Notes: generated by a model not told the origin, from the letters alone. 64,000 bases of DNA from Halanaerobium salsuginis (GCF_900114545.1 NZ_FOTI01000009.1:1-64000), one strand, 5' to 3'. Positions 19,488-29,789 are shown, counted from the stretch's first letter. Program-made: numbers and translations.

Positions 19488-21299
19488 ATGAAAAGAAGTT
19501 TAGTTTTTTTATTCACACTATTTTTAGTAATTTCATTATTTTCAGTAGCTGGTGCTCAGGATGTTAATAATCCTGATACGATGGTAGAAGTTAACATGGG
19601 AACAATCAACAGTCTTGATCCCCATTTTCAATATGATACAGCTAGTGCAGAAGTAGTAGATAATGTTTATGAAAATTTAATTATGTTTGATAAAGGTGAT
19701 ATTAATACCTTTCTGCCTTTACTGGCCACTGAAGTGCCAACTAAAGAAAATAATTTAATCAGAGATAATGGTACTACTTATGAATTTCCAATCAGGGAAG
19801 GAGTTACTTTTCAGAATGGTAATCCTTTAACTCCTGAAGATGTTAAATATAGTTTTTTAAGAGCTTTAATTCAGGATCGTGATGGTGGACCAGTCTGGAT
19901 GATTTATGAACCATTATTCCAAAAAGGTTCTCTAGGTGGAGTTGTTAAAGAAGTTTTAGGAGAAGAAAAAAATCCTAAAGATTTAACAGCTGCAGAGTCT
20001 GAAGAAGTTTATGCTTATTTAGAAAAAGCAATTGAAGTTACAGATAATAGTGTGATTTTTCATTTGCCAAAAGCTTATCCACCATTTTTAAGTATTATTG
20101 TTAAAGGTAATGGTCTGGGAGCTATTCTAGATAAAGAGTGGACTATTGCTCAAGGAGGTTGGGATGGTCAAGCTGATTCTATAGCTAAATATACTAATCC
20201 AACTAAAGAAGAGGATCCATTATTCTCTACTATGAATGGTACAGGACCTTATCAATTGGTAGAATGGGTTAATGGAGAAGAAATTGTTATGAGTAGAAAT
20301 GATAATTACTGGCGTGAACCTGCTTCTATTAAAAAAGTAATTATTAAATTAGTTAACGAATGGTCAACTCGTAAATTAATGTTACAACGTGGAGATGCAG
20401 ATATTGTTTATGTTGATAAACAGTATTTAAGCCAGGTTGAAAATATGGATGGAGTTAAAGTAATTACTGGTCTGCCTAATATTTATATGGGTGTTGGCCT
20501 GATGAATTATAATATTGTAACAGAGGGAAATCCTGATGTCCATAGTGGCAAACTTGATGGAAATGGAATTCCAGGTAATTTCTTTAGTGATATTGATGTA
20601 AGAAAAGGTTTTTTATATTCAATGAACTATGATGCCTTTGTTAATGATGTTCTTGAAGGTGATGGACAACAGGGCAAGGGTCCAATTCCTGAACCATTAA
20701 TGGGTTATCAACCTGATTCTATGACCTATAATTTTGATCTTGATAAAGCAAAAGAGCACTTTGAAAAAGCTTTTGGTGGTGAATTATGGGATAAAGGATT
20801 TGAACTTACAATTCTTTATAATACAGGTAATGATGTTCGTAAAAGTGCTGCCGATATGATTAAATACTATGTTGAACAGATCAATCCTAAATTTAAAATT
20901 AATGTACGTGGTATTCAATGGGCTTCTTATCTAGATAAATTAATTGCTCATAAATTCACTTTAGGATTTATTGCCTGGGGTGCAGATTATGCTGACCCTC
21001 ATAACTTTGTAGTTCCTTTTGTAAGCAGTGATGGAACTTATGGTGGTTTTAAAGGTGAAGATTATGCTAAGTTTGCTCAAAAGAATGTAGATCCTTTAAT
21101 TGAGAAAGGTATTTCTTCTACTGATCCTGCTGAGCGGGAAGATATCTACCGTCAGATTCAAAAACAGGCTTATGATAATGCTACAGACATATATCTCTAT
21201 CAGCCAACAGCTCAGGTTATTATGAGAGACTGGGTTAAAGGATGGTACTATGATCCAATTAGAGACCCAGGTCAATATTTCTATGACTTATCTAAATAA
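19488..21299 (+). CDS. ABC transporter substrate-binding protein, family 5 (peptide/oligosaccharide)
   Basis: A 603-residue exported solute-binding protein of the DppA/OppA family. The signal peptide covers residues 1-23 and ends VAGA. Typical segments are GTINSLDPHFQYDTASAEVV, YEFPIREGVTFQNGNPLTPE and NGTGPYQLVEWVNGEEIVM. I see no lipobox Cys, so it may be a soluble periplasmic protein, which fits a diderm envelope. It heads a five-gene importer operon. The family carries peptides, nickel or oligosaccharides, and ligand cannot be read from sequence. The gene has its own promoter, and a hairpin follows it. Confidence 0.92.
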   Translation: MKRSLVFLFTLFLVISLFSVAGAQDVNNPDTMVEVNMGTINSLDPHFQYDTASAEVVDNVYENLIMFDKGDINTFLPLLATEVPTKENNLIRDNGTTYEFPIREGVTFQNGNPLTPEDVKYSFLRALIQDRDGGPVWMIYEPLFQKGSLGGVVKEVLGEEKNPKDLTAAESEEVYAYLEKAIEVTDNSVIFHLPKAYPPFLSIIVKGNGLGAILDKEWTIAQGGWDGQADSIAKYTNPTKEEDPLFSTMNGTGPYQLVEWVNGEEIVMSRNDNYWREPASIKKVIIKLVNEWSTRKLMLQRGDADIVYVDKQYLSQVENMDGVKVITGLPNIYMGVGLMNYNIVTEGNPDVHSGKLDGNGIPGNFFSDIDVRKGFLYSMNYDAFVNDVLEGDGQQGKGPIPEPLMGYQPDSMTYNFDLDKAKEHFEKAFGGELWDKGFELTILYNTGNDVRKSAADMIKYYVEQINPKFKINVRGIQWASYLDKLIAHKFTLGFIAWGADYADPHNFVVPFVSSDGTYGGFKGEDYAKFAQKNVDPLIEKGISSTDPAEREDIYRQIQKQAYDNATDIYLYQPTAQVIMRDWVKGWYYDPIRDPGQYFYDLSK

Positions 21300-21331
21300 A
21301 TTATTATTAAAAAATAATAATTAGTTAATAA

Positions 21332-21363
21332 ATATCTGGGGGGATATTTTGCCCTCCAGATAT
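21332..21363 (+). other. Intercistronic hairpin between binding-protein and permease genes
   Basis: A 12-bp stem, ATATCTGG plus a GGGG/CCCT part with one G-T pair, closes an 8-base loop. No T-run follows, so it is more likely an mRNA stabiliser or partial terminator that keeps the binding protein in excess over the membrane subunits. Confidence 0.65.
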
Positions 21364-21407
21364 GTTATGTTTATATAATTAAAAGTTGGAAAGGATGAAG
21401 TTAGAGG

Positions 21408-22442
21408 ATGATTGCTTATATTATAAGACGTTTACTGATACTTCCAGTAATCCTCTTTGGAGTCAGTTTGTTAATTTTTTCGATGATAATGATGTTGGGA
21501 CCTTACCAGAGGTTAAGTACTTATATCACTGATCCTGCTCAACTAAAAGGGGTAGATGATGTAGAATTACTAATTGCAAAATATGGACTTGATGATCCCT
21601 GGTATCAGCAGTATGGACGCTGGATAGGAGGAGTTTTAACAGGTGACTTTGGCTGGTCAGAATCAGCCGGTGCACCAGTAACGAAGGCTATAGCAGAAAG
21701 ATTTCCTGCCACTATTGAACTTGCCTTATTATCTTTAATTCCAGTTATTCTGGGTGGGGTAGTTCTCGGGGTAATTTCGGCGGTACATCATAATAAGATA
21801 ATTGATCATACAATCAGGATTTTTGCTGTGATTGGCTGGTCATTCCCATCATTTGTATTTGGGTTACTTGTTTTAATGATTTTTTATGGTGTTTTAGGCT
21901 GGCTTCCGCCAGGTAGACTTTCAAACTGGGCTACAGAAATAGTTCGTTCAGCAGATTTTATAAATTATACTGGTCTTTATATTTTAGATGGAATTTTAAA
22001 TCTTAATTTTTCAATTGTTTTAGATGCGATTAGACATTTAATTGCTCCAGTAATCACTATTTCTATCTTATGGTGGGCTTTTATATTAAGAATAACACGT
22101 TCCAATATGCTTGAAACTTTGCGTAAGGATTATATCCGGACAGCAAGAGCAAAAGGTTTGGCTGATAATATTGTCGTTTATAAACATGCAGTCAGAAATG
22201 CCTTAATTCCTGTAGTTACAGTTGCTGGTCAAATGGTACTTGGGCTGGCAGGTGGTCTGGTTATTGTAGAAAGTATTTTTAATATAAGAGGCTTAGGACA
22301 ATTTATGGCAAATGCTGCCCAACAACTTGATTATCCTGGTGTGCTTGGTGGGGCATTATATTTCGGATTCCTACTTATTTTAATTAATCTGTTGGTGGAT
22401 GTTTCTTATGCTGTAATTGATCCCAGAATTAGATTGGAGTGA
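21408..22442 (+). CDS. Dpp/Opp-type ABC permease, DppB-like
   Basis: A 344-residue inner-membrane permease with about six helices. The N-terminus MIAYIIRRLLILPVILFGVS is diagnostic of DppB/OppB. The EAA loop that docks on the ATPase is seen in YIRTARAKGLADNIVVYKHA. The gene stops 7 bases before the second permease. It should form a heterodimeric channel with the DppC-like subunit. An insertion at about residues 175-215 lengthens one external loop relative to usual DppB. Confidence 0.94.
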   Translation: MIAYIIRRLLILPVILFGVSLLIFSMIMMLGPYQRLSTYITDPAQLKGVDDVELLIAKYGLDDPWYQQYGRWIGGVLTGDFGWSESAGAPVTKAIAERFPATIELALLSLIPVILGGVVLGVISAVHHNKIIDHTIRIFAVIGWSFPSFVFGLLVLMIFYGVLGWLPPGRLSNWATEIVRSADFINYTGLYILDGILNLNFSIVLDAIRHLIAPVITISILWWAFILRITRSNMLETLRKDYIRTARAKGLADNIVVYKHAVRNALIPVVTVAGQMVLGLAGGLVIVESIFNIRGLGQFMANAAQQLDYPGVLGGALYFGFLLILINLLVDVSYAVIDPRIRLE

Positions 22443-22449
22443 TGGTTGA

Positions 22450-23325
22450 GTGGAATGGCAAGAAGTTTTAAAAAGATTAATTCAAAATAAAATATCATTA
22501 CTTGGTATTTTAATAATATTGTTCTTTGTTATCCTGGCTGTTTTTGCACCTTTTATAGCACCACCTAGAGATGCTGATGAACCTTACATGATTCCTAGAG
22601 CTGGTTGGACTATTGAACCACAGGCTCCTAGTAATGAGCATATTTTTGGTACAACAGAAAGTCAATATGATATTTTTTATGGCATAGTGTGGGGAACAAG
22701 AACTGCCTTTAGAATTGGGTTAATAGTTGTAGGAATAAGTAGTAGTTTTGGCATTATTTTAGGAACAATTGCTGCTTATTATGGCGGCTGGATTGATGAA
22801 CTTTTAATGCGGATTACTGATATTTTTATGTCTATCCCGTTTATTATTGCTACAATTGTTTTAGTTACAATTTTGGGTCAGGGAATAACTAATGTAATGA
22901 TTGCATTGATTACCTTTAGTTGGATGAGTACTGCTCGTTTAATGAGATCACAGGTTCTATCAGTTAAAGAAGATGAATTTGTTCAGGCCGCGATTGCTTT
23001 AGGAGCTAATGATTTCCGGATTATTTTCCGCCATATTATTTTAAACACAATCTTTCCGGTAGTTATTCAAGCTTCAATGAGAATGGGGTCGATGGTTATC
23101 ACTGCTTCTACCCTGAGTTTCTTGGGAGTAGGAGCTCCAGAAGGTTATGCTGACTGGGGACAGATGATTTCTTTTGCCAGAAATTGGATTTTAGGTATTG
23201 AAGGTGATCCTCTTCACTACTGGTATACACTTGTAATTCCGGGTATCGCAATAACTTTATTTTGTTTATCCTGGAATTTAATCGGTGATGCCTTTCGTGA
23301 CATTCTGGATCCTAAATTAAATTAA
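22450..23325 (+). CDS. Dpp/Opp-type ABC permease, DppC-like
   Basis: A 291-residue second permease. It has the N-terminal LIQNKISLLGILIILFFVIL helix, a periplasmic segment with PSNEHIFGTTESQYDIFYGI (the usual HPLGTDxxGRD position), and the EAA loop EFVQAAIALGANDFRIIFRH. GTG 22450 follows GGAGTGATGG. It pairs with the preceding DppB-like subunit. Typical length for the family is about 280-300. Confidence 0.94.
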   Translation: MEWQEVLKRLIQNKISLLGILIILFFVILAVFAPFIAPPRDADEPYMIPRAGWTIEPQAPSNEHIFGTTESQYDIFYGIVWGTRTAFRIGLIVVGISSSFGIILGTIAAYYGGWIDELLMRITDIFMSIPFIIATIVLVTILGQGITNVMIALITFSWMSTARLMRSQVLSVKEDEFVQAAIALGANDFRIIFRHIILNTIFPVVIQASMRMGSMVITASTLSFLGVGAPEGYADWGQMISFARNWILGIEGDPLHYWYTLVIPGIAITLFCLSWNLIGDAFRDILDPKLN

Positions 23326-23363
23326 TATATATTTATGAAAAGCCAAAAAGGTAGGTGGAATTT

Positions 23364-24395
23364 TTGAGTAAAGAAGCATTAGTAGAAGTAAAGAACTTAC
23401 AAACTTACTTTTATACAGAAGAAGGTGTAGTTAAGGCTGTAGATGGTGTTGATTACGAGATTTATCCTGGTGAAACATTGGGAATTGTTGGAGAATCTGG
23501 TTGTGGAAAAAGTGTAACTTCCCTTTCAATTATGCGTCTGGTAGAATCACCTCCAGGTAAAATTGAAGGAGGAGTGATTAACTTTCAGGGTAAAGATTTA
23601 ACCAAATTGTCCGAAAAAGAAATGCGTAAAATTAGAGGTAATGATATTTCGATGATCTTCCAGGAACCAATGACTTCCTTAAATCCTGTTTATACAGTTG
23701 GAGATCAGATAATAGAAGCAATTATGCTGCATAAAGGAGTTAAGCGTAAAGAAGCACGTCAGCAAGCCATAGAAATGCTGCAGAAAGTAGGAATACCGCT
23801 GCCAGAACAAAGAGTAGACGAATACCCTCATCAGCTTTCTGGTGGAATGAGACAGCGGGTTATGATAGCTATGGCCTTAAGCTGTGATCCTCAACTTCTA
23901 ATAGCCGATGAACCAACAACTGCGCTTGATGTAACAATTCAGGCTCAGATTTTAGAATTGATGAATTCACTTAAAGAAAGCTATGGAATGGCAATTATGA
24001 TGATTACCCATGACCTGGGAGTAATTGCAGAAGTATCAGATCGGGTAGCAGTAATGTATGCTGGTAAAGTAGTAGAATATACAGACGTAGATTCTCTATT
24101 TGAAGATCCAAAACATCCTTATACCTGGGGATTAATGAATTCAATCCCAAAACTAGATAAAGATGTAGAACGTCTGGAAGCAATTCCAGGTAGTGTACCA
24201 TCTCCACTAAATTTTCCAGAAGGATGTAAATTCAATACCCGGTGTCCACTGGCAGAGGGTAAATGTTTTACAGACGAACCAGAACTAATAGATGCAGAAG
24301 CAGGCCATAAAGTACGCTGCTGGAGATATAAAGATCTCGAAGATATCAAAGCCAGAGGAGAAAGAATCTATGCAGACCAGGGGGTAAAAGAATAA
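23364..24395 (+). CDS. Dpp/Opp ABC transporter ATPase, DppD-like
   Basis: A 343-residue ATP-binding subunit. Walker A is GESGCGKS, the signature is [15 protein letters not shown], Walker B is [12 protein letters not shown] and the switch His is in MMITHDLG. The C-terminal oligopeptide extension with clustered Cys ([15 protein letters not shown]) is typical of DppD/OppD and can carry an Fe-S cluster. The GTG at 23355 lies inside the ribosome site GGTAGGTGG, so TTG 23364 is preferred. The TAA stop overlaps the next ATG by one base. Confidence 0.95.
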   Translation: MSKEALVEVKNLQTYFYTEEGVVKAVDGVDYEIYPGETLGIVGESGCGKSVTSLSIMRLVESPPGKIEGGVINFQGKDLTKLSEKEMRKIRGNDISMIFQEPMTSLNPVYTVGDQIIEAIMLHKGVKRKEARQQAIEMLQKVGIPLPEQRVDEYPHQLSGGMRQRVMIAMALSCDPQLLIADEPTTALDVTIQAQILELMNSLKESYGMAIMMITHDLGVIAEVSDRVAVMYAGKVVEYTDVDSLFEDPKHPYTWGLMNSIPKLDKDVERLEAIPGSVPSPLNFPEGCKFNTRCPLAEGKCFTDEPELIDAEAGHKVRCWRYKDLEDIKARGERIYADQGVKE

Positions 24396-25372
24396 TGGCA
24401 GAAAATTTATTAGAAGTAAAAAACTTAAAAAAATATTTTCCTGTTAAAGCAGGAGTATTTAAAAGGACAGTTGCTCATGTTAAAGCAGTAGATGACATTT
24501 CTTTTGCTGTAAAACAGGGAGAAACCCTTGGTTTGGTAGGAGAATCAGGCTGTGGTAAGTCAACAACAGGTAGAACTATCCTGCGTTTATTAGAAGCAAC
24601 TGAGGGAGAAGTAGTTTTTGAAGGTAAAAATATTATGGAACTTGATAAAAATGAGATGCGTGCTATTAGAAGAGATATGCAGATAATTTTTCAGGATCCA
24701 TATGCTTCTTTAAATCCCCGTATGACAGTAGCAGATATAGTAGGAGAACCAATTGATATTCATAAATTAGCTAAAAACAAAAAAGAACGCAATCAAAAGG
24801 TAGAAGAAATATTAGAAAATGTTGGTCTGGGAGCAGAATATATGAACCGTTATCCACATGAATTCTCAGGTGGACAGAGACAGAGAATAGGGGTAGCCAG
24901 AGCATTAGCAGTTGATCCTAAGTTAATTATTGCAGATGAACCAGTTTCAGCCCTTGATGTATCAGTGCAGGCTCAGGTAGTTAATCTGCTGCAGGATTTA
25001 CAGCAGGAATATGGTTTAACCTATCTTTTTATAGCACATGATTTAAGTGTAGTTAAACATATTAGTGATCGGGTAGCAGTAATGTATCTGGGTAAAATAG
25101 TTGAGTTAACAGATAAAAAAGAACTCTATGATAATCCGCTACATCCCTATACCCAGTCTTTACTATCAGCAATTCCGGAAGCAGATCCAAAAAAGAAAAA
25201 AGATCGGATCGTTTTAGAAGGAGATGTGCCGAGTCCAGTTGATCCACCCTCTGGCTGCCGTTTCCATCCCAGATGTCCAAAAGCTTTTGATCTATGTCCG
25301 GTTAAAGAGCCAGAATTTAAAGAGTATGGTGATGGCCACTTCGCTGCCTGTCATCTACTGGAAAAAGAATAA
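24395..25372 (+). CDS. Dpp/Opp ABC transporter ATPase, DppF-like
   Basis: A 325-residue partner ATPase. Walker A is [12 protein letters not shown], the signature is [15 protein letters not shown] and Walker B is [12 protein letters not shown]. The C-terminal Cys cluster is [14 protein letters not shown]. It forms the heterodimeric motor with the DppD-like subunit, whose stop codon it overlaps. A strong terminator 29 bases downstream ends the operon. Confidence 0.95.
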   Translation: MAENLLEVKNLKKYFPVKAGVFKRTVAHVKAVDDISFAVKQGETLGLVGESGCGKSTTGRTILRLLEATEGEVVFEGKNIMELDKNEMRAIRRDMQIIFQDPYASLNPRMTVADIVGEPIDIHKLAKNKKERNQKVEEILENVGLGAEYMNRYPHEFSGGQRQRIGVARALAVDPKLIIADEPVSALDVSVQAQVVNLLQDLQQEYGLTYLFIAHDLSVVKHISDRVAVMYLGKIVELTDKKELYDNPLHPYTQSLLSAIPEADPKKKKDRIVLEGDVPSPVDPPSGCRFHPRCPKAFDLCPVKEPEFKEYGDGHFAACHLLEKE

Positions 25373-25400
25373 ATTCAGGCTATAAATATAATTGGCATTA

Positions 25401-25436
25401 ACCCTGTATTAATTTAAATTAATACAGGGGTTTTTT
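25401..25436 (+). terminator. Intrinsic terminator of the dpp operon
   Basis: A perfect long hairpin, ACCCTGTATTAATTT with its complement, is followed by TTTTTT. Confidence 0.92.
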
Positions 25437-25492
25437 CTATAAATAATTATCTATTTGTAAAATTAAACTGAGAGGAGTTAACAGTAATTAAA

Positions 25493-27073
25493 ATGAAAAA
25501 AATTAAATTTGTTTTAACTCTTACTTTATTAATTTTAATATTTAGTATTAATTGTTTTGCAGCAGAAAATTTACAAATATTTCTTCCATTACAAGCTTAT
25601 AATTTAAATCCTATTTTTGCACAGGATAAATTTTCTCGTCAAATAACAGAACAAATTTTTGAAAATCTGCTTACCTATAATTCAGCTGGTGAATTAGTTG
25701 GAGAACTTGCTAAAAGTTGGCAGATAAAATTAGATGGTAAGCTTTTGGAATTTGAGCTTAAACCAGATATATATTTCCAGAAAGAATATAGAAATGGGAT
25801 TAAAACTTTCAACAAGGGAAGAGAAATTACTGCTCAAGATTGGAAATGGTCTTTTGAGTATCTGGCATCTCCAGTAAACAAATCTCCTTTTACTACTTTA
25901 CTTGCTCCAATTAAGGGATACCAAGAATATCATTCCGGAATAAATTCTGAAATTGATGGTATAAAAGTCATTGATAAGTATCATTTGGCAATAGAATTAA
26001 ATAAATCGCAAAGTAGTTTTTTATATAATCTGGCAGATTCAGCAGCAGTTGTTTTACCAAAAGAAGATGTAAAAAAAGATGATTTTTTATTTTATCCGGT
26101 TGGAAGCGGACCATTTTATTTAGCTAGCAATACTAAAAATAAGATTAGTTTGAAAAAAAATGATAATTATTGGGAGCATAATGGTCAGCAGCAATTACCT
26201 TTAATTAAAGAACTGAACTTTAAAATTATTTCTAAAAAAAAGCCTCTGACTGAATTTGATCAGCAAGCCAATATTTTGTTATCAGCAGCAGTAGTTGAAT
26301 CAGGAGGCCAGATTAATACTGAAAGCTATCAATTATTAAAAAAACCTGGTAATTATCTTTATACTTATGTATTGACTTTTAATAATTTAACTAGTTTTTC
26401 GAACTCAGAACTCTCTGAATTAAGAATGGCCTTTCAATATTTATTTACTCAGATTAATACTGCTGATTTAGATTTAAAAAATTATTTGACATCAGATAAC
26501 TTTAAACAATTTTTTATTAAACCAGCTGATTTATATGTTGGCCAGGAACCTGCCAGATTTGAACCAGTTTTAACTAAACTTTCCCGACAGAATAAAAGTT
26601 TAATAATGAAAATTAATAATAATCCATTTAATTTTAAAATAGCAAAATTTATCCAGAGTAAATTACAGCAAGCTGGAATTAAACTTGTAATAAAAGCTAA
26701 CAGTTGGCCAGAACAGCTAAATTATGCTGAACAAGTTAAAACAAGTGATATTTACTTATATAATTATTCACTTAATAATAAACATTTATTTTTACAGCAG
26801 CTAGCTGACTTTAATCAGTTTAGTAATCAGTCAAATTTCAATCAAGATAGATTTACTAATTTACTTGCTTATCGGGAGTTGGAAAATTCTGCTTCAAAAC
26901 GAGATCAGGCTTACCAAAGGATTTTAAAAATAGTTAATAATGATTTAAATATTTATTTTTTACAGCAGGCAGATCCTTATTACGCAAATAATGAATTAAG
27001 TAATTCTCAAATTTTTAAAAATAGATTCTTAGCTAATCAATATAAATATCTTAGCCTTGATTTTATTCAATAA
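25493..27073 (+). CDS. Orphan family-5 extracellular solute-binding protein
   Basis: A 526-residue exported protein of the DppA/OppA type. The signal peptide is residues 1-23 (ending CFAA; the Cys is not in a convincing lipobox). Family features include QITEQIFENLLTYNSAGELV, LAKSWQIKLDGKLLEFELKP and VGSGPFYLASNTKNKISLKK. It is divergent from the 603-residue protein upstream and comes after that operon's terminator, so it is transcribed separately and has no permease of its own here. It may feed the Dpp importer with a different ligand or act as a sensor-type binding protein. Confidence 0.82.
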   Translation: MKKIKFVLTLTLLILIFSINCFAAENLQIFLPLQAYNLNPIFAQDKFSRQITEQIFENLLTYNSAGELVGELAKSWQIKLDGKLLEFELKPDIYFQKEYRNGIKTFNKGREITAQDWKWSFEYLASPVNKSPFTTLLAPIKGYQEYHSGINSEIDGIKVIDKYHLAIELNKSQSSFLYNLADSAAVVLPKEDVKKDDFLFYPVGSGPFYLASNTKNKISLKKNDNYWEHNGQQQLPLIKELNFKIISKKKPLTEFDQQANILLSAAVVESGGQINTESYQLLKKPGNYLYTYVLTFNNLTSFSNSELSELRMAFQYLFTQINTADLDLKNYLTSDNFKQFFIKPADLYVGQEPARFEPVLTKLSRQNKSLIMKINNNPFNFKIAKFIQSKLQQAGIKLVIKANSWPEQLNYAEQVKTSDIYLYNYSLNNKHLFLQQLADFNQFSNQSNFNQDRFTNLLAYRELENSASKRDQAYQRILKIVNNDLNIYFLQQADPYYANNELSNSQIFKNRFLANQYKYLSLDFIQ

Positions 27074-27111
27074 ATTTATTAAAAGCAGAGCTTTAATCTA
27101 CTACTTTTTCT

Positions 27112-27151
27112 GCAGGCTGGAATAATGAAATGCATTTCATTATTTGCAGCC
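27112..27151. promoter_or_regulatory. Extended inverted repeat with embedded LacI-type operator candidate
   Basis: A perfect 24-bp palindrome at 27121-27144 has the core TGAAATGCATTTCA. It is flanked by further complementary arms AGGCTG and CAGCCT, making a hairpin of about 40 bases followed by ATTTTCATTTT. It can end the transcript of the upstream binding-protein gene. The core recurs just before the lacI-type gene, so it is also a likely operator. The rest of 27074-27384 is AT-rich with nothing else recognised. Confidence 0.7.
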
Positions 27152-27348
27152 TATTTTCATTTTACAAATATCAGAAAATTAGCTAAAAAAGCTTAATTTG
27201 AGTAAATTTATTTATTTAAGAGTTTTTAATCAAGAAAAACCACTTTTAACACTATAAAACATCAAAAACCTTAATTATTCAGCTAATTATCAAAAAATTT
27301 TATTTATTTGCAGGAAATTTATTTCTGATATTGAATATATTAAATAAG

Positions 27349-27362
27349 TGAAATGGATTTCA
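27349..27362. promoter_or_regulatory. LacI-type operator candidate in front of the regulator
   Basis: TGAAATGGATTTCA differs by one central base from the core of the perfect palindrome 228 bases upstream. It lies 22 bases before the start codon of the LacI-family gene. The spacing suggests autoregulation, possibly with DNA looping between the two sites. Confidence 0.7.
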
Positions 27363-27384
27363 TTATTAACAGGGAGCGAGTATT

Positions 27385-28443
27385 ATGGATGTTACAATGA
27401 AAGATGTAGCAAAATTAGCAGGTGTTTCATTAAGTACTGTGTCTCGAGTTTTAAATGATAGTTCTTTAGTTAGAGAAGAAACTGCTCATAAAGTAAAAAA
27501 AGCAGTTAAAAAATTGGACTATCAAATTAATGATTCAGCTCGAATATTACGAACTAATACCAGCAATCTTATTGGAGTAATTGGAGCAGGTATGGAAAGG
27601 CCTTTTCTGGCAAATCTTTTAAAAGGAATTGAAGCTGAAGCCAGAGAGAAGGGATTTGCCTTAATTTATGGTGACTCTGATGGAGAATTTGAAAAGGAAC
27701 AAAATTATCTTAATATTATGAAGCAAAAAAAAATTGACGGAATAATCTTAATAACTACAAATTATTATAATGATCTTTTGAATATAGTTAAAAATTATCA
27801 AATTCCAGTTGTTTTTGCTTCAGGCTATATTAGTGATCCAGAAATACCATGTGTAACTGTTGATAATGTTGCTGCTGCCTATGATGTAGTTGATTATTTA
27901 ACTAGAGCAGGTCATAAGGAAATTGCTTTTATTAAGGGGCCGGATCTTGATTTATTAGCTAGTCAGGAAAGACTAAGGGGTGTAAAGCTTGCTTTGCGAA
28001 TTGCTCAGCTACCTTATAATTCAGGACGTTTTATTGAAGGTGATTTTACTTTTGAAAGTGGTTACTCAGCAGCAGAAAAAATTATGCGTAAGTTTCCTAA
28101 GATTACAGCTATTTTTGCCTTTAATGATGAAATGGCAGTTGGTGCAATTCGCTATCTTAAAGAAAATGGTTATCAAATTCCAGATGATATTGCAGTAGTT
28201 GGTTTTGATGGAATTGAGCTCGGTAAATATACTCTGCCAACTTTAACGACAATTGAACAATCAGGTTATCAATTAGGTTTAAAAAGTATTGAATTGCTGG
28301 ATAAAATTATAGCAGAAGAAGAACTTGAGGATAATAAAGTCTTTATACCACATAAACTTGTGGTTAGAGAAAGTATAAATAAACTCAGTGCTAAAGAATT
28401 AGCATCAATCAAAAATAAGGAGGTGTTAGTAACCAATAATTAA
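27385..28443 (+). CDS. LacI-family transcriptional regulator
   Basis: A 352-residue repressor-type protein. The helix-turn-helix and hinge are clear, TMKDVAKLAGVSLSTVSRVL at 4-23 and ILRTNTSNLIGVI at the hinge. A periplasmic-binding-like sugar sensor follows, with AIFAFNDEMAVGAI and DIAVVGFDGIELGKYTLPTL. It sits directly in front of a sugar ABC importer and GH65 phosphorylase, which it probably controls in response to an alpha-glucoside or its product. Two TGAAAT-SATTTCA palindromes upstream are its best operator candidates. Confidence 0.94.
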   Translation: MDVTMKDVAKLAGVSLSTVSRVLNDSSLVREETAHKVKKAVKKLDYQINDSARILRTNTSNLIGVIGAGMERPFLANLLKGIEAEAREKGFALIYGDSDGEFEKEQNYLNIMKQKKIDGIILITTNYYNDLLNIVKNYQIPVVFASGYISDPEIPCVTVDNVAAAYDVVDYLTRAGHKEIAFIKGPDLDLLASQERLRGVKLALRIAQLPYNSGRFIEGDFTFESGYSAAEKIMRKFPKITAIFAFNDEMAVGAIRYLKENGYQIPDDIAVVGFDGIELGKYTLPTLTTIEQSGYQLGLKSIELLDKIIAEEELEDNKVFIPHKLVVRESINKLSAKELASIKNKEVLVTNN

Positions 28444-28493
28444 CCGGGATTTTGCTTTAAATAAATAAACAATTTTGAGGAGGAGAATTAATA

Positions 28494-29789
28494 ATGAAGA
28501 AATATTTAGCTTTATTTTTATCTTTAGTTTTTATTTTATCTTTTGCTACAGCTGGTTTAGCACAGGATAAAGCAGAAATAACTCTGGCTGCTGGTAATGT
28601 AGGTAAAGAGCTTCAATTTGCTAAAGAAGCTGCTCAAACTTACATGGATGAGCATCCTGATGTTAAGGTAAATGTACTAACTACTCCAGATTTATCGAAT
28701 GATAGATTAGGACTTTATTTACAGTTTCTGGAAGCTGAAAGTCCTAAAGTTGATGTTTATCAGGTAGATGTTATCTGGCCTGGCGATTTAGCTCATCATT
28801 TTCTAGATTTAAATAAATACGGAGCAAAAGAAGTGGCTGATCAACATTTTCAGGAAATAGTGCAGAATAATACTGTAGATGGAAAATTAGTTGCTCTTCC
28901 CTGGTTTACTGATGCTGGTCTTCTATATTATAGAAAAGATTTATTAGAAAAGTATGATCGTGAAGTTCCTAAAACATGGCAGGAATTAACTGATACTGCT
29001 AAATATATTATGGAAAAAGAGCGAGAAGCAGGAAATCCTGATTTTTATGGTTATGTATGGCAGGGAGATGCTTATGAAGGACTTACCTGTGATGCATTAG
29101 AGTGGGTTTTCTCTAATGGTGGAGGAGCAATTGTAAACAATGATAAAAAAGTAAGTATTAATAATGAAAAAGCTATTGCTGCAATTCAAATGGCAGCTGA
29201 CTGGATTGGCGATATTTCTCCGACAGGTGTCACTGGAATGGCAGAAGAAGATGCCCGGAAAATGTTTGAAGCTGGTAACGCATTATTTATGCGTAATTGG
29301 CCTTATGCCTATTCAACTGGTAACTCAGAGACTAGTCAGATTAAGGGTAAATTTGATGTAGCTCCTTTACCAGCTGGTGATAGCGGTCATTCTGCTGCAA
29401 CACTTGGTGGCTGGAATCTAGCAGTTAGTAAATATAGTGAACATCCTCAAGTAGCAGCAGATTTCGCCTTGTTTTTAGCTGGTCCAAGAATGCAGAAAAA
29501 ACGTGCGTTAATGACCTCTTCTAATCCTACAATTAAATCATTATATGATGATCAAGATATTTTAGATGCTTATCCATTTATGGGTAATTTATATGACGTA
29601 TTTACAAATACAGTAGCTAGACCATCTACTCCTACTGCTCCTAAATATAATCAGGTTTCCGAAGTTTTTTATCAGGCTGTTCACTCTGTTTTAACAGGTG
29701 AAAGTGATGCAGAAACAGCTGTTCAATATATGGAACTTGATCTGCAGGATCTATTAGGATATGAATCTGGTGACCCAAGACAACCTTAG
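28494..29789 (+). CDS. Sugar ABC transporter substrate-binding protein (family 1, trehalose/maltose type)
   Basis: A 431-residue exported binding protein. The signal peptide covers 1-23 and ends AGLA. The family-1 fold is shown by DVYQVDVIWPGDLAHHFLDL, VALPWFTDAGLLYYRKDLLE, MFEAGNALFMRNWPYAYSTG and AATLGGWNLAVSKYSEHPQV. The last is typical of trehalose/maltose-binding proteins of the ThuE/MalE group. With the two permeases and the GH65 enzyme downstream it probably takes up an alpha-linked glucose disaccharide; the exact sugar is not determinable. GAGGAGGAG precedes the ATG. Confidence 0.92.
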   Translation: MKKYLALFLSLVFILSFATAGLAQDKAEITLAAGNVGKELQFAKEAAQTYMDEHPDVKVNVLTTPDLSNDRLGLYLQFLEAESPKVDVYQVDVIWPGDLAHHFLDLNKYGAKEVADQHFQEIVQNNTVDGKLVALPWFTDAGLLYYRKDLLEKYDREVPKTWQELTDTAKYIMEKEREAGNPDFYGYVWQGDAYEGLTCDALEWVFSNGGGAIVNNDKKVSINNEKAIAAIQMAADWIGDISPTGVTGMAEEDARKMFEAGNALFMRNWPYAYSTGNSETSQIKGKFDVAPLPAGDSGHSAATLGGWNLAVSKYSEHPQVAADFALFLAGPRMQKKRALMTSSNPTIKSLYDDQDILDAYPFMGNLYDVFTNTVARPSTPTAPKYNQVSEVFYQAVHSVLTGESDAETAVQYMELDLQDLLGYESGDPRQP

